From contig DATBTC010000078.1 in assembly GCA_036559465.1 (NCBI GenBank), positions 1-21,014 of the forward strand: DNA of 21,014 bases, in the 5' to 3' direction. Source of the stretch: JAHFPN01 sp036559465 (GTDB lineage: Bacteria > Pseudomonadota > Alphaproteobacteria > Rhizobiales > Xanthobacteraceae). The notes under the pieces are model-generated. The model did not search any database and had not been told where the DNA came from. It worked only from the letters and a program-made list of their open reading frames with translations. Shown piece by piece: positions 1-8,032 of the stretch. Every line of letters starts with the position of its first letter. The first letter of the stretch is position 1. Made by a program: the position numbers and the translations under genes.

Positions 1-1
1 T

Positions 2-34
2 TATCACGGCAAGGTCGGCTTCATTATCGACTAA
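2..34 (+). CDS. 3' end of an upstream gene, probably cpaC (Tad pilus secretin)
   Basis: Only the last ten codons and a TAA stop are inside the window; they read YHGKVGFIID. The frame ends 30 bases before the CpaD start, on the same strand, with no room for another gene. In alphaproteobacterial tad clusters the gene directly before cpaD is normally cpaC, which encodes the outer-membrane secretin through which the Flp pilus passes. The identity is therefore inferred from gene order, because so short a tail cannot be assigned by sequence alone. No gene symbol is given for that reason. Confidence 0.5.
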   Translation, partial: YHGKVGFIID

Positions 35-64
35 GCCGGAAACGACGCACATCTGGAGTGTAAG

Positions 65-793
65 ATGTTGAACTCATTCGATCGGACTGTTCACGGCGGG
101 GCGCGGCTGCTCGCGGTCGCTTTTGCACTCGCTGCCGGCGCATGCCAGCACGATCCCGTCGTCACCAACTCCTTCTATCCGACCGATTATCGCGATCGGC
201 ATCCGATCGTGGTCACCGAGCGACCGCGCTCCGTCGATGTCTTCATCGGCACCGGGCGTGGTGGCCTGACCGCCGCGCAACGCGCTCAGGTGGCCGCATT
301 CGGTGGCGCCTGGCGGCGCGAAGCCAACGGCTTGCTCGTGATCGATATTCCACACGGTACGCCGAACGAGACAGCGGCGAAGGCGACGGTGCGCGAGATG
401 ACCAGCGTCCTGCAGAGCGCCGGCGTGCCGCCGAAAGCGATCAGCGTGCGGCCGTACCGGCCGTCTGGGCCGATCGAGATCGGCCCGGTCCGCCTCAATT
501 ATCCGGCGATGCGCGCGGAAGCGGGCCCGTGCGGCGAATGGCCCGATGATCTCGGACCGACCGCCAATCCGAATGCCTGGGAGAACCGTCCCTATTGGAA
601 TTTTGGTTGCGCCTCGCAGCGCAATCTTGCGGCCGTCGTGGTCGATCCTGCCGATCTCGTGCAGCCGCGTCCGGAAGCTCCGCCTTATGCGATGCGTCGT
701 TCGACGGTGATGGAGAAGTATCGCATCGGTCAGGATCCGGCGACCCAATACGCCAAGCCGAACGAAGCCAAAGCGAGTCAGGTCGGGCAATGA
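65..793 (+). CDS. cpaD: CpaD family pilus assembly lipoprotein
   Basis: This 242-residue protein belongs to the CpaD/TadG-neighbour family of Tad pilus proteins, thought to sit at the outer membrane and help the CpaC secretin. The N-terminus has a hydrophobic stretch (about residues 14-26) ending in a lipobox-like AAGAC with Cys27, so a lipoprotein signal is likely. Two further cysteines, Cys156 in GPCGEWPDDLG and Cys182 in NFGCASQRNLAA, lie in the family's most recognisable C-terminal block. The ATG is preceded by GGAG at a six-base spacing. The stop codon overlaps the cpaE start by four bases, so the two genes are probably translationally coupled. The gene lies inside a co-oriented cpaC(?)-D-E-F-tadB-tadC run, which supports the assignment. 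Confidence 0.9.
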   Translation: MLNSFDRTVHGGARLLAVAFALAAGACQHDPVVTNSFYPTDYRDRHPIVVTERPRSVDVFIGTGRGGLTAAQRAQVAAFGGAWRREANGLLVIDIPHGTPNETAAKATVREMTSVLQSAGVPPKAISVRPYRPSGPIEIGPVRLNYPAMRAEAGPCGEWPDDLGPTANPNAWENRPYWNFGCASQRNLAAVVVDPADLVQPRPEAPPYAMRRSTVMEKYRIGQDPATQYAKPNEAKASQVGQ

Positions 794-2064
794 TGAAATT
801 CGCGCGTAATGCCGAACCGGAGACCCAGGCCGCGCCGGCCGAGGGCGAGCGACACATTCCGCCGGTTCCGCGCATTTCGGTCCAGGCGTTCTGTGAAACG
901 CCCGACCTTGCCGGCGCCGTGCAGGCGGCGGCCGGCGATCGGCGCATGGCCAAGGCGCACGTCAAAGTGCAAATGGGCGGTCTCGCGGCCGCGAACGAAG
1001 CCTATCGTTCGGCAGCGACTCCGAACGTCATCATCATCGAGCACGGATCGAGCGGCGATGAACTGATCGCCGGGTTGGATAAACTCTCGGAAGCCTGCGA
1101 CGCGGGGACCAAGGTTCTCGTCGTCGGACGCTTCAACGACATCGTGCTCTACCGCGAGCTCGTGCGGCGCGGAATCAGCGACTACATCATTCCACCGGTC
1201 ACGCCGATAGACGTCGTGCGTTCGATATCGGGGCTATTCAGCGCGCCGGACGCCGCGCCGGTTGGCCGCGTAATCGCCGTTACCGGCGCCAAGGGCGGCG
1301 TTGGAGCTTCGGTCGTCGCGCATAACCTCGCCTTCGTTATCGCGCGCAACTTCGACCTCGCTTCGGTCGTGGTGGACATGGATCTGCCGTTTGGCACCGC
1401 CGGGCTCGACTTCAATCAGGACCCGCCGCAAGGCATTGCCGATGCGGTGTTCTCGCCCGACCGCGTGGACAGTGCATTCGTCGACCGGCTGCTCTCCAAG
1501 TGCACGGATCACCTGAGCCTGCTCGCCGCGCCGGCGACGCTCGATCGTGAATACGACTTCGGAGGCGAAGCGTTCGAGCCGGTGCTCGACGTGTTGCGGA
1601 CTTCGGTGCCCTTCATCGTGCTCGACATGCCGCACATGTGGACGGCGTGGTCCAAGCGCACTTTGATCAGCGCCGACGACGTGCTTCTGGTCGCAGCCCC
1701 AGATCTTGCCAATCTGCGCAACGCGAAGAATCTCTTCGATTTCGTGCGTGGCGCGCGGCCGAACGATCGGCCACCGCACTGTCTGCTCAACCAGGTGGGT
1801 GTACCCAAACGGCCGGAAATCCGCGCCGTCGACTTCGCCAAGGCCCTCGAGGCCGAGCCGGTGGCGACCATCCCATTCGATGCGCACCTGTTCGGAACCG
1901 CGGCGAACAACGGCCAGATGATCGAGGAAGTCTCCGCCAAGCATAAGATCGCCGAGACCTTCCTCTCGGTAGCCAAGGCGCTTACCGGGCGCGCCGAGGC
2001 CAAACAACAGAAGCGGGATCTATTCTCGCCGTTGCTCGACAAACTGCGCGCTCGCAAGGCGTGA
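790..2064 (+). CDS. cpaE: CpaE/TadZ pilus-positioning ATPase-like protein
   Basis: A 424-residue protein of the CpaE/TadZ family, which places the Tad pilus machine at its site in the cell. The frame stays open further upstream, but the ATG at 790 overlaps the cpaD stop (ATGA), so the longer version running through cpaD is rejected; a second ATG follows at 793. Residues about 27-150 look like an atypical receiver domain. Residues about 160-400 form a MinD/ParA-like domain with GAKGGVGAS at 166-174, VVVDMDLPFGTAGLDF near 193-208 and FIVLDMP near 275-281. The Walker A region keeps the first lysine (168) but has alanine (173) where MinD-type ATPases have the lysine before Ser/Thr. That departure is known in CpaE/TadZ proteins. 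ATP turnover may therefore be weak or absent. Confidence 0.92.
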   Translation: MMKFARNAEPETQAAPAEGERHIPPVPRISVQAFCETPDLAGAVQAAAGDRRMAKAHVKVQMGGLAAANEAYRSAATPNVIIIEHGSSGDELIAGLDKLSEACDAGTKVLVVGRFNDIVLYRELVRRGISDYIIPPVTPIDVVRSISGLFSAPDAAPVGRVIAVTGAKGGVGASVVAHNLAFVIARNFDLASVVVDMDLPFGTAGLDFNQDPPQGIADAVFSPDRVDSAFVDRLLSKCTDHLSLLAAPATLDREYDFGGEAFEPVLDVLRTSVPFIVLDMPHMWTAWSKRTLISADDVLLVAAPDLANLRNAKNLFDFVRGARPNDRPPHCLLNQVGVPKRPEIRAVDFAKALEAEPVATIPFDAHLFGTAANNGQMIEEVSAKHKIAETFLSVAKALTGRAEAKQQKRDLFSPLLDKLRARKA

Positions 2065-2092
2065 TCGTTCATAGTCAGCGGGGGTAGCGCCG

Positions 2093-3601
2093 ATGTTCGG
2101 CAAGCGGGGTTCCGCAAGCGGGGTTCAGGAGCGGGCCAAGCCTGCGCCGAGCAAGCCGGCGCCGGCCAAGGCCGGACCGGCTCCGCGCGCGCATGAGATC
2201 GCTCGCAGCGGGGCCGCGGCCGGCACCGAATCGGCCGCCGCGTCCGCGCCGATTGCCTCGCCGCCGATCGTACCGGCGGCGCCGACCTTTTCCGAGACGC
2301 GGCGTTCGGACACCTTCTACGAGGTCAAGAGCCAGATCTTCGGCGCACTGATCGAGGCGATTGACCTCACGCAGCTCGCCAAGCTCGACTCGATGGCAGC
2401 GCGCGAGGAAATCCGCGACATCGTCAGCGAAATCATCTCGATCAAGAACGTCGTGATGTCGATCGCGGAGCAGGAAGAGCTGCTCGAGGACATCTGCAAC
2501 GACGTGCTGGGTTACGGGCCGCTTGAGCCGCTGCTCGCGCGCGACGATATCGCCGATATCATGGTGAACGGCGCCAACACGGTCTATATCGAAGTCGAAG
2601 GCAAGATTCAGCGCACCAATGTGCGCTTCCGCGACAACACGCAGATTCTGAACATCTGCCAGCGCATCGTCAGCCAGATCGGCCGGCGCGTCGACGAATC
2701 GAGCCCGATCTGCGACGCGCGCTTGCCGGACGGCTCGCGCGTAAACGTGATCGTGCCGCCGCTGGCGATCGACGGGCCGACACTGACGATCCGAAAATTT
2801 CGCCGCGACAAGCTCACGCTGGAGCAGTTGCAGGCGTTCGGCACTATTTCGGAGCACGGCGCCGACCTCTTGAAGGTGATCGGTCGCTGCCGCGTAAACG
2901 TTTTGATTTCCGGCGGTACCGGCTCGGGCAAGACGACACTCTTGAACTGCCTCACGCGCTACATTGACGATACCGAGCGCATCATCACCTGCGAGGACGC
3001 TGCCGAATTGCAACTGCAGCAGCCGCATGTCGTGCGCCTCGAATCGCGTCCGCCGAATTTGGAAGGCGAAGGCGAGGTTAAGATGCGCGATCTGGTGCGC
3101 AACTGTCTGCGTATGCGTCCTGAGCGGATCATCGTCGGCGAGGTGCGCGGACCGGAGGCATTCGACCTGTTGCAGGCGATGAACACCGGCCACGACGGCT
3201 CGATGGGAACGCTCCACGCCAACAGCCCGCGCGAAGCGCTGTCGCGCCTCGAATCGATGGTCACCATGGGCGGCTTCTCGCTTCCGGCACGTACGATCCG
3301 CGAGATGATCGTTTCCTCGATCGACGTGATCATCCAGGTCGCGCGCATGCGCGACGGCTCGCGCCGCATTACGCACGTCACCGAGGTCGTCGGCATGGAA
3401 GGCGAAGTGGTGACGATGCAGGACCTTTTTCTCTACGAATTCCTCGGTGAAGACGCGAACGGCAAACTTCTCGGTCGCTTCCGCTCGACCGGCATCGGTC
3501 AGCCGCGGTTTTGGGATCGCGCGCGCTATTTCGGCGAAGAGAAGAAGCTCGCTGCGGCGCTCGATGCCTCCGAGGTCGACGAAACCGTAAAGCGTGGGTG
3601 A
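2093..3601 (+). CDS. cpaF: CpaF/TadA pilus assembly ATPase
   Basis: This 502-residue cytoplasmic ATPase of the type II/IV secretion superfamily drives assembly of the Tad pilus from the inner face of the membrane. The first 70 residues are a low-complexity Ala/Pro/Lys tail. The family's N-terminal domain follows (about 75-230, with YGPLEPLL and DIMVNG). The nucleotide-binding core has Walker A GGTGSGKT at 274-281, an Asp box around TCEDAAELQL, Walker B RIIVGEVRG at 345-353 and the His box TGHDGSMGTLHANSP near 365-379. All catalytic motifs are intact. The ATG has a G-rich ribosome binding site (GCGGGGG) a few bases upstream, and the gap to cpaE is 28 bases. The 3' end overlaps the proposed tadB start by eight bases. 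Confidence 0.96.
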   Translation: MFGKRGSASGVQERAKPAPSKPAPAKAGPAPRAHEIARSGAAAGTESAAASAPIASPPIVPAAPTFSETRRSDTFYEVKSQIFGALIEAIDLTQLAKLDSMAAREEIRDIVSEIISIKNVVMSIAEQEELLEDICNDVLGYGPLEPLLARDDIADIMVNGANTVYIEVEGKIQRTNVRFRDNTQILNICQRIVSQIGRRVDESSPICDARLPDGSRVNVIVPPLAIDGPTLTIRKFRRDKLTLEQLQAFGTISEHGADLLKVIGRCRVNVLISGGTGSGKTTLLNCLTRYIDDTERIITCEDAAELQLQQPHVVRLESRPPNLEGEGEVKMRDLVRNCLRMRPERIIVGEVRGPEAFDLLQAMNTGHDGSMGTLHANSPREALSRLESMVTMGGFSLPARTIREMIVSSIDVIIQVARMRDGSRRITHVTEVVGMEGEVVTMQDLFLYEFLGEDANGKLLGRFRSTGIGQPRFWDRARYFGEEKKLAAALDASEVDETVKRG

Positions 3602-4586
3602 GGTCGTGTTCGGAGCATTAGGCGTTGCTATCCTGATCGCCGTCGCAGTCGGCGGGGTCGCCTATGTCTTCATTTATCCGCTCTTGACGGGTGAACGGCG
3701 CGTCGAGCAGCGCATGCGAGATGTAGCCGCCGTTGAACCGGAAGCACGCAGTTCACGTAAAACGGCCGACCCCTCGGTCAAGCGCCGCCAGCAGGTCGAA
3801 GATTCACTGCAGCAGATCGAGGACCGGCGGAAACGCTCGGCTCGCCCGCCGCTTTCTACGCGCCTGCAGCAATCTGGCCTCGCTTGGACCAAGCGCCAAT
3901 ACTGGATCACGAGCGCGATCGTTGGCTTGTTCAGCACCATCGTCGCCTGGATTTTCGGCGCCTCGATCTTGATCGCGTTGGGCATCGGTTTTTCGGCCGG
4001 GTTCGGGTTGCCGCGTTGGATGCTTTCCTTTCTCAAAAAGAGGCGCGAGAAGCGGTTCCTCGAGGAATTCCCGAACGGGATCGACATCATCACGCGCGGC
4101 GTGAAGGCCGGTCTCCCGGTCGGCGACTGCATCCGGATCGTGGCTGCGGAGGCGCGCGAGCCGGTGAAGGCCGAGTTCCGCATGATCGCCGAGTCACAAT
4201 CGATCGGCATTCCGCTGGCCGATGCCAGTGCCCGGCTGTTCGATCATATACCGCTGCCGGAGGCGAACTTCTTCGGCATCGTGGTGTCGATCCAGCAGAA
4301 GTCCGGCGGCAGCTTGTCGGAGGCGCTGGGCAATCTTTCGCGCGTCCTGCGCGAGCGCCGCAAGATGCAGGCGAAGATCCAGGCAATGAGCATGGAAGCC
4401 AAGGCTTCTGCTGCGATCATCGCGGCTTTGCCGATCGCAGTCATGCTGCTCGTATACCTGACAAGCCCAAACTATATCGAACTTTTGTGGATCACGCCGC
4501 TCGGGCGCATGCTGATGTTCGGCTGCGGTGTGTGGATGCTGGTGGGCGTGTTCGTCATGCGCCGAATGATCAATTTCGATTTCTGA
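3594..4586 (+). CDS. tadB: TadB inner-membrane pilus platform protein
   Basis: A 330-residue member of the type II secretion F (GspF/T2SSF) family. Together with TadC it forms the inner-membrane platform on which CpaF acts. Hydrophobic segments are visible at about residues 8-31, 103-140, 275-292 and 305-323. The T2SSF domain lies between, with the hallmark FPNGIDIITRGVKAGLPVGDCI near residue 160 and KSGGSLSEALGNLSRVLRER near 238. A charged stretch at 32-90 is probably cytoplasmic. The GTG at 3594 is used here and overlaps the end of cpaF. A second GTG at 3606, four codons in, is nearly as good and would sit closer to the GGTGAGG sequence. Co-orientation and overlap with cpaF point to a single transcript. 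Confidence 0.92.
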   Translation: MGEVVFGALGVAILIAVAVGGVAYVFIYPLLTGERRVEQRMRDVAAVEPEARSSRKTADPSVKRRQQVEDSLQQIEDRRKRSARPPLSTRLQQSGLAWTKRQYWITSAIVGLFSTIVAWIFGASILIALGIGFSAGFGLPRWMLSFLKKRREKRFLEEFPNGIDIITRGVKAGLPVGDCIRIVAAEAREPVKAEFRMIAESQSIGIPLADASARLFDHIPLPEANFFGIVVSIQQKSGGSLSEALGNLSRVLRERRKMQAKIQAMSMEAKASAAIIAALPIAVMLLVYLTSPNYIELLWITPLGRMLMFGCGVWMLVGVFVMRRMINFDF

Positions 4587-4598
4587 GCGGCGGGCGCC

Positions 4599-5573
4599 AT
4601 GATCGACCTCATCATCGACAAGCTGCATGACACCAACTTCGTGGTGACGATACTCACCGCGCTCGCCGCCATGGCGACCGTGCTGACGCTCGCGATGCCC
4701 TATGTGTTCGGCGACAATCTCGAGCGGCGGATGAAGAGCGTCTCCATCGAACGTAACAAGATCCGTGCGCGCGAGCGCGAGCGGCTTGCGCGCGGCGACC
4801 GCATCGAGCTTCGGCAGAGTCCGAAGGCCTATATGCAGTTCATTGTCGAGCAGCTGAATCTGCGCGAATGGCTTGGCGAAGAGCACGTGCGTTCGCTCTT
4901 GATCAGGGCCGGTTATCGTGGGCAAGCGCCCTATATCGGCTTTTTGTTCTTCCGCTTGCTGGCGCCGATCGCCATGTTCACGTTCGCGATGATTTATATC
5001 TTCCTGATCCTCAAGCTCCAGCAACCGCTGTTCGTGAAGCTCGCGATGGCCTTTGCCGCTGCCTGGCTCGGCATGCGCATTCCGACACTGTTCATCCGCA
5101 ACCGGATCGCGCGCCGGCAGCTCTCGATCCGCCGCGCTTTCCCCGATGCGCTCGATCTGCTGCTGATCTGCGTCGAGTCGGGCATGTCGATCGAGGCGGC
5201 GCTCAAGAAGGTGAGCCAGGAGATCATCGGGCAATCGATCCCGCTCGCCGAGGAGCTGACGCTGACCACGGCCGAGCTGTCGTATCTGCAAGAGAGGCGG
5301 CAGGCATTCGACAATCTGGCCAAGCGCACCGATCTGGAGGGCGTGAAGGCGGTCTGTACCGCGCTGATCCAGGCCGAGCGCTACGGAACGCCGATCGGAA
5401 CGGCATTGCGGGTGCTGTCGCAGGAAATCCGCGACATGCGCATGGCCGAGGCCGAGAAGAAGGCCGCGGGCCTGCCACCCAAGCTCACGGTGCCGATGAT
5501 CCTGTTCTTCCTGCCGGTGCTGTTCGTCGTCATTCTCGGTCCGGCGGCGATTCAGGTGATGGCGATCAAGTAA
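4599..5573 (+). CDS. tadC: TadC inner-membrane pilus platform protein
   Basis: This 324-residue T2SSF-domain membrane protein is the second platform subunit of the Tad machine. Membrane segments are visible near residues 15-37, 112-138, 145-163 and 300-320. The central domain carries FPDALDLLLICVESGMSIEA near residue 180 and the second-half repeat AERYGTPIGTALRVLSQEIR. Like TadB it has a long charged cytoplasmic stretch after the first membrane segment. The gene begins 12 bases after the tadB stop, with a weak GCGGGC-type ribosome binding site. It is the last gene of the co-oriented tad run: the next gene is on the opposite strand and a terminator-like hairpin follows. The prepilin, the prepilin peptidase and the TadE/F pseudopilins are not in this window. 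Confidence 0.93.
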   Translation: MIDLIIDKLHDTNFVVTILTALAAMATVLTLAMPYVFGDNLERRMKSVSIERNKIRARERERLARGDRIELRQSPKAYMQFIVEQLNLREWLGEEHVRSLLIRAGYRGQAPYIGFLFFRLLAPIAMFTFAMIYIFLILKLQQPLFVKLAMAFAAAWLGMRIPTLFIRNRIARRQLSIRRAFPDALDLLLICVESGMSIEAALKKVSQEIIGQSIPLAEELTLTTAELSYLQERRQAFDNLAKRTDLEGVKAVCTALIQAERYGTPIGTALRVLSQEIRDMRMAEAEKKAAGLPPKLTVPMILFFLPVLFVVILGPAAIQVMAIK

Positions 5574-5624
5574 TACGCGCGCGTAAGCGCGACCCGGGAA
5601 ATCTGTTCAGATTGGAAAGTAAGT

Positions 5625-6425
5625 TCAGCCGCGCTTCGGCTTTTTTTTCGGCGCGGCGATCGACTTTATCGGGTCGGGCTGCTTCAGCATTTCGCGCAGG
5701 TACGCGACGTTAGCGCGAGCCTCGTCGGGCGGAAGGCCGCCCGACGCAACCCGCTCGGCTTCTTCGTACTTGCCTTGCAGCCCGAGAACGAGTGCGAGAT
5801 TCTGATTCACGCGCGGATCGGCGCCACCGCGCGTGGCAGCGCGTTTCAGCGTCGCCTCGGCGCGGGGCAGGTCTTTGGCAAGCATGTAGGACAGGCCGAG
5901 ATTCGAAAGAATAGCCGGCTCTTCGGGCGCGATCTTGAGCGCCGTCTCGTAATAGCTCCGCGCCTCGGCGAAGTTGCCCATTTGATCGAGGACGGCGCCC
6001 TGTGCGTTCAGCAAGCGCCAGTCCGGCTGATCGGGCGTGTGGGCCTTGGAGAGTACCTCGAGCGCCTGTTGGTAGCGTCCGGCATCGGCCAGCGCCCGGC
6101 CATATTCGGCAAGCACCGCCTGGCTCTTCGGGTTCATGATCGAAGTCTGCTGCAGCACCGCGACGGCCTGCGCGCGTTGGCCGCCTGCGCGCAGCGCGCG
6201 GGCATAGGCGATGGCGGCTTCCGTATTTTTGGGGTCGGCGCGGTATTTGGCGCCAAGTGCTTCGACGTTGTGACGCCCTGGCGCATCGGGGCGGGTGGGC
6301 ACCGAGCCGGTGATGTCGCCGAGCTTACCCGCACAGCCGCCCAGCACCGCAGTGAGCGCGAGCGCAAGGATCGTCGCGGACGCGCCGAAGCGGCGCTCGG
6401 TCACCCGGCACGGATGGGACGCCAT
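5625..6425 (-). CDS. tadD: TadD-like tetratricopeptide repeat lipoprotein
   Basis: A 266-residue protein with a lipoprotein signal (hydrophobic residues about 16-30, lipobox VLGGC, Cys31) followed by TPR-type helical repeats over roughly residues 50-230. A clear repeat reads NFAEARSYYETALKIAPEEP. TadD proteins are outer-membrane-associated TPR lipoproteins that help assemble the Tad secretin, as PilF/PilW pilotins do in type IV pilus systems. The frame is open back to 6464, but the ATG at 6425 is chosen because a GGGAG site lies six bases upstream and the signal peptide begins soon after. The tail is lysine-rich (PKKKPKRG) and is encoded by the A-run that forms the facing terminator. The gene converges on the tad operon rather than joining it, so it has its own promoter. 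Assignment as TadD rests on fold and location. Confidence 0.8.
   Translation of the reverse strand: MASHPCRVTERRFGASATILALALTAVLGGCAGKLGDITGSVPTRPDAPGRHNVEALGAKYRADPKNTEAAIAYARALRAGGQRAQAVAVLQQTSIMNPKSQAVLAEYGRALADAGRYQQALEVLSKAHTPDQPDWRLLNAQGAVLDQMGNFAEARSYYETALKIAPEEPAILSNLGLSYMLAKDLPRAEATLKRAATRGGADPRVNQNLALVLGLQGKYEEAERVASGGLPPDEARANVAYLREMLKQPDPIKSIAAPKKKPKRG
5627..5648 (+). terminator. Putative intrinsic terminator of the tad operon
   Basis: On the plus strand a perfect five-base-pair stem (AGCCG with CGGCT, five-base loop CGCTT) is followed directly by eight T residues (5641-5648). It lies about 53 bases after the tadC stop, as expected for a factor-independent terminator. It also lies inside the last codons of the convergent TadD-like gene. 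The stem is short, so termination may be incomplete. Read from the other strand, the run of A residues precedes the hairpin, so it should not act as a terminator for the TPR gene. Confidence 0.6.
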
Positions 6426-6471
6426 AAGCAACTCCCGCCGGGCGCATCCCGGTAGGGCCAGCAATAGTCCG

Positions 6472-6492
6472 TTAACCCTAATGAGCGGTTAA
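6472..6492. repeat. Inverted repeat TTAACC / GGTTAA in a divergent promoter region
   Basis: TTAACC (6472-6477) and GGTTAA (6487-6492) form a perfect inverted repeat with a nine-base spacer in the 145-base region between the divergent TadD-like and aminopeptidase genes. Dyads of this shape in divergent promoters are often operator sites. The AT-rich half sites stand out from the GC-rich surroundings. The TTAA pair recalls CtrA boxes, but the spacing is 13 bases rather than the usual 7, so CtrA binding is not claimed. The rest of the region (6426-6570) holds the two ribosome binding sites and nothing else I can identify. Confidence 0.4.
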
Positions 6493-6570
6493 GGCCGGAA
6501 AGGCCCACTCGGCGTGCGCTTCCGGGAGGCTCGTTTTGCGTGCTAATGGGCGACCGCAGGACCGCATCTC

Positions 6571-7971
6571 TTGGCCTCACCCATTCATGCCTCCTTTGCC
6601 CTCCCGGGGAGTTCACCCGGCGCCCGGCCTATCTGGTGCGTCGATACGGAGAGCTGGCCGGCACGACGCAACGCGCTGCCCGCTTATGCCCGCGCCTTTG
6701 CCGAAGACGCCGGTTTCAAGCCCGAGGTCGGGCGGCATCTTCTGGTGCCGGGGAAGAAAGGCGTCGCCGGCGCGCTATTTGCGCTCGGCGCGCCGTCCAA
6801 GCGGGGTACCGATCGCTTCATGCCCGGCAAGCTCGCGAACGTGCTGCCGGCGGGTACCTGGCGTTTCGCCACGCCGCCTGTGGATGCGCGTCTGGGGGCG
6901 CTTGCGTTCGCGCTCGGCCGCTACCGATTCGACCGCTACAGCAAAAAGAAGTCGAAAGACGCGAAGGCGCCGCGGCTGGAGCTTCCCAAGGGGGTTGATG
7001 GCGCGGACCTCACACGCATCGTCGAAGCGGTCTATCTCGTGCGCGATTTGATCAATACGCCGGCCAACGATCTCGGTCCGGCCGAACTTGCCGACGCTGC
7101 GCGCAGGCTCGCGGCAAAGCATGGGGCGAAGATCAGCATCGTCACCGGCAACACGCTCAAGAAGAACTTTCCGCTGGTGAGCGCGGTGGGGCAGGGCAGT
7201 GCGCGCGCGCCGCGGCTCATCGATCTGGTTTGGGGCAAGCCGAAGCTTCCGAAGGTCACGCTCGTCGGCAAGGGCGTCGTGTTCGATACCGGTGGCCTCG
7301 ACATCAAGCCCGACGCCGCGATGCTTCTGATGAAGAAGGACAAGGGTGGCGCGGCGCAGGCGCTCGGGCTCGCGCATATGATCATGGACGCGAAGCTTCC
7401 GGTCCGGCTGCGCGTCATTATCCCGGCGGTGGAGAATTCGGTCTCCGGCACCGCGTTCCGGCCGGGTGACGTTTTTCCGAGCCGCAAGGGTATTTCGGTC
7501 GAGATCGGCAACACGGACGCCGAAGGAAGATTGATCCTTGCCGATGCGCTTGCGCTTGCCGACGAGGAGGCGCCGGACCTGCTGGTCGATTTTGCGACGC
7601 TCACGGGCGCCGCGCGCGTAGCGCTCGGGCCAGAATTGCCGGCGGCCTTCACCGAGGACGACGCGCTTGCCGCGGAGCTCATGCGGTTCGGCGCTGCCGA
7701 AGCCGATCCTTCATGGCGCTTGCCGTTGTGGCGGCCTTATGCCGCAATGCTGGATTCGAAAATCGCCGACACCAATAATATTTCCGGCGGGCCGTTCGCC
7801 GGCGCTATCACGGCGGCGCTGTTCCTCGCGCGCTTCGTAGAGCGCACGAAGTCGTGGCTGCATCTCGACCTCTATTCGTGGAACGCGAAGGAGCGACCGG
7901 GTCGGCCCGAGGGCGGCGAGGCGCAAACGATCCGTGCGCTCTATGCGCTGTTGGCGTCGCGCTACCTCTGA
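6571..7971 (+). CDS. M17 leucyl aminopeptidase family protein
   Basis: A 466-residue cytosolic metallo-aminopeptidase of the leucyl aminopeptidase (M17) family, which removes N-terminal residues from peptides. The active-site set is present: metal ligands Lys234 and Asp239 in GKGVVFDTGG, Asp257 in MKKDKGG, Asp316 and Glu318 in the NTDAEGR signature (314-320), and the catalytic pair Lys246 and Arg320. The N-terminal 140 residues are the poorly conserved macro-like domain. The protein is somewhat shorter than classical PepA (about 500), and the usual MKxDMxGA reads MKKDKGGA, so it belongs to a side branch common in alphaproteobacteria. The proposed start is TTG at 6571, with GCAGG upstream. A downstream start is possible because the first 40 residues are weakly informative. 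No signal peptide is seen. Confidence 0.9.
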   Translation: MASPIHASFALPGSSPGARPIWCVDTESWPARRNALPAYARAFAEDAGFKPEVGRHLLVPGKKGVAGALFALGAPSKRGTDRFMPGKLANVLPAGTWRFATPPVDARLGALAFALGRYRFDRYSKKKSKDAKAPRLELPKGVDGADLTRIVEAVYLVRDLINTPANDLGPAELADAARRLAAKHGAKISIVTGNTLKKNFPLVSAVGQGSARAPRLIDLVWGKPKLPKVTLVGKGVVFDTGGLDIKPDAAMLLMKKDKGGAAQALGLAHMIMDAKLPVRLRVIIPAVENSVSGTAFRPGDVFPSRKGISVEIGNTDAEGRLILADALALADEEAPDLLVDFATLTGAARVALGPELPAAFTEDDALAAELMRFGAAEADPSWRLPLWRPYAAMLDSKIADTNNISGGPFAGAITAALFLARFVERTKSWLHLDLYSWNAKERPGRPEGGEAQTIRALYALLASRYL

Positions 7972-8003
7972 GCTTGCAAATCTTTCAGCCGAGGGGAACA
8001 ATA

Positions 8004-8029
8004 CGCCTCCGAAACGAATTCCGGAGGCG
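8004..8029 (+). promoter_or_regulatory. RNA hairpin enclosing the ribosome binding site of the MarR-like gene
   Basis: CGCCTCCG (8004-8011) and CGGAGGCG (8022-8029) are perfectly complementary, giving an eight-base-pair, mostly G-C stem with a ten-base loop. The 3' arm contains the GGAGG (8023-8027) that serves the TTG start at 8033. In the mRNA this stem would hide the Shine-Dalgarno sequence. No T-run follows, so it is not an intrinsic terminator. It could alternatively be a DNA operator for the regulator encoded just downstream, since MarR-type proteins bind inverted repeats. Confidence 0.6.
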
Positions 8030-8032
8030 CCT

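Noticed and set aside
2075..3376. A 433-codon minus-strand open frame opposite cpaF
   Set aside because: Full CpaF motifs are on the plus strand, and the antisense product is low-complexity Arg/Asp/His-rich with no domain.
4194..5291. A 365-codon minus-strand open frame opposite tadB and tadC
   Set aside because: It spans two convincing T2SSF-family genes. Its His/Arg/Asp-rich sequence is a typical shadow frame.
6472..6492. CtrA binding site suggested by two TTAA sequences
   Set aside because: The two TTAA elements are 13 bases apart, not the 7 of the standard CtrA box, so only an unassigned dyad is reported.
6493..6505. GGCC-GGAAA-GGCC as a hairpin
   Set aside because: The stem is only four base pairs of self-complementary GGCC, which occurs often by chance at this base composition.
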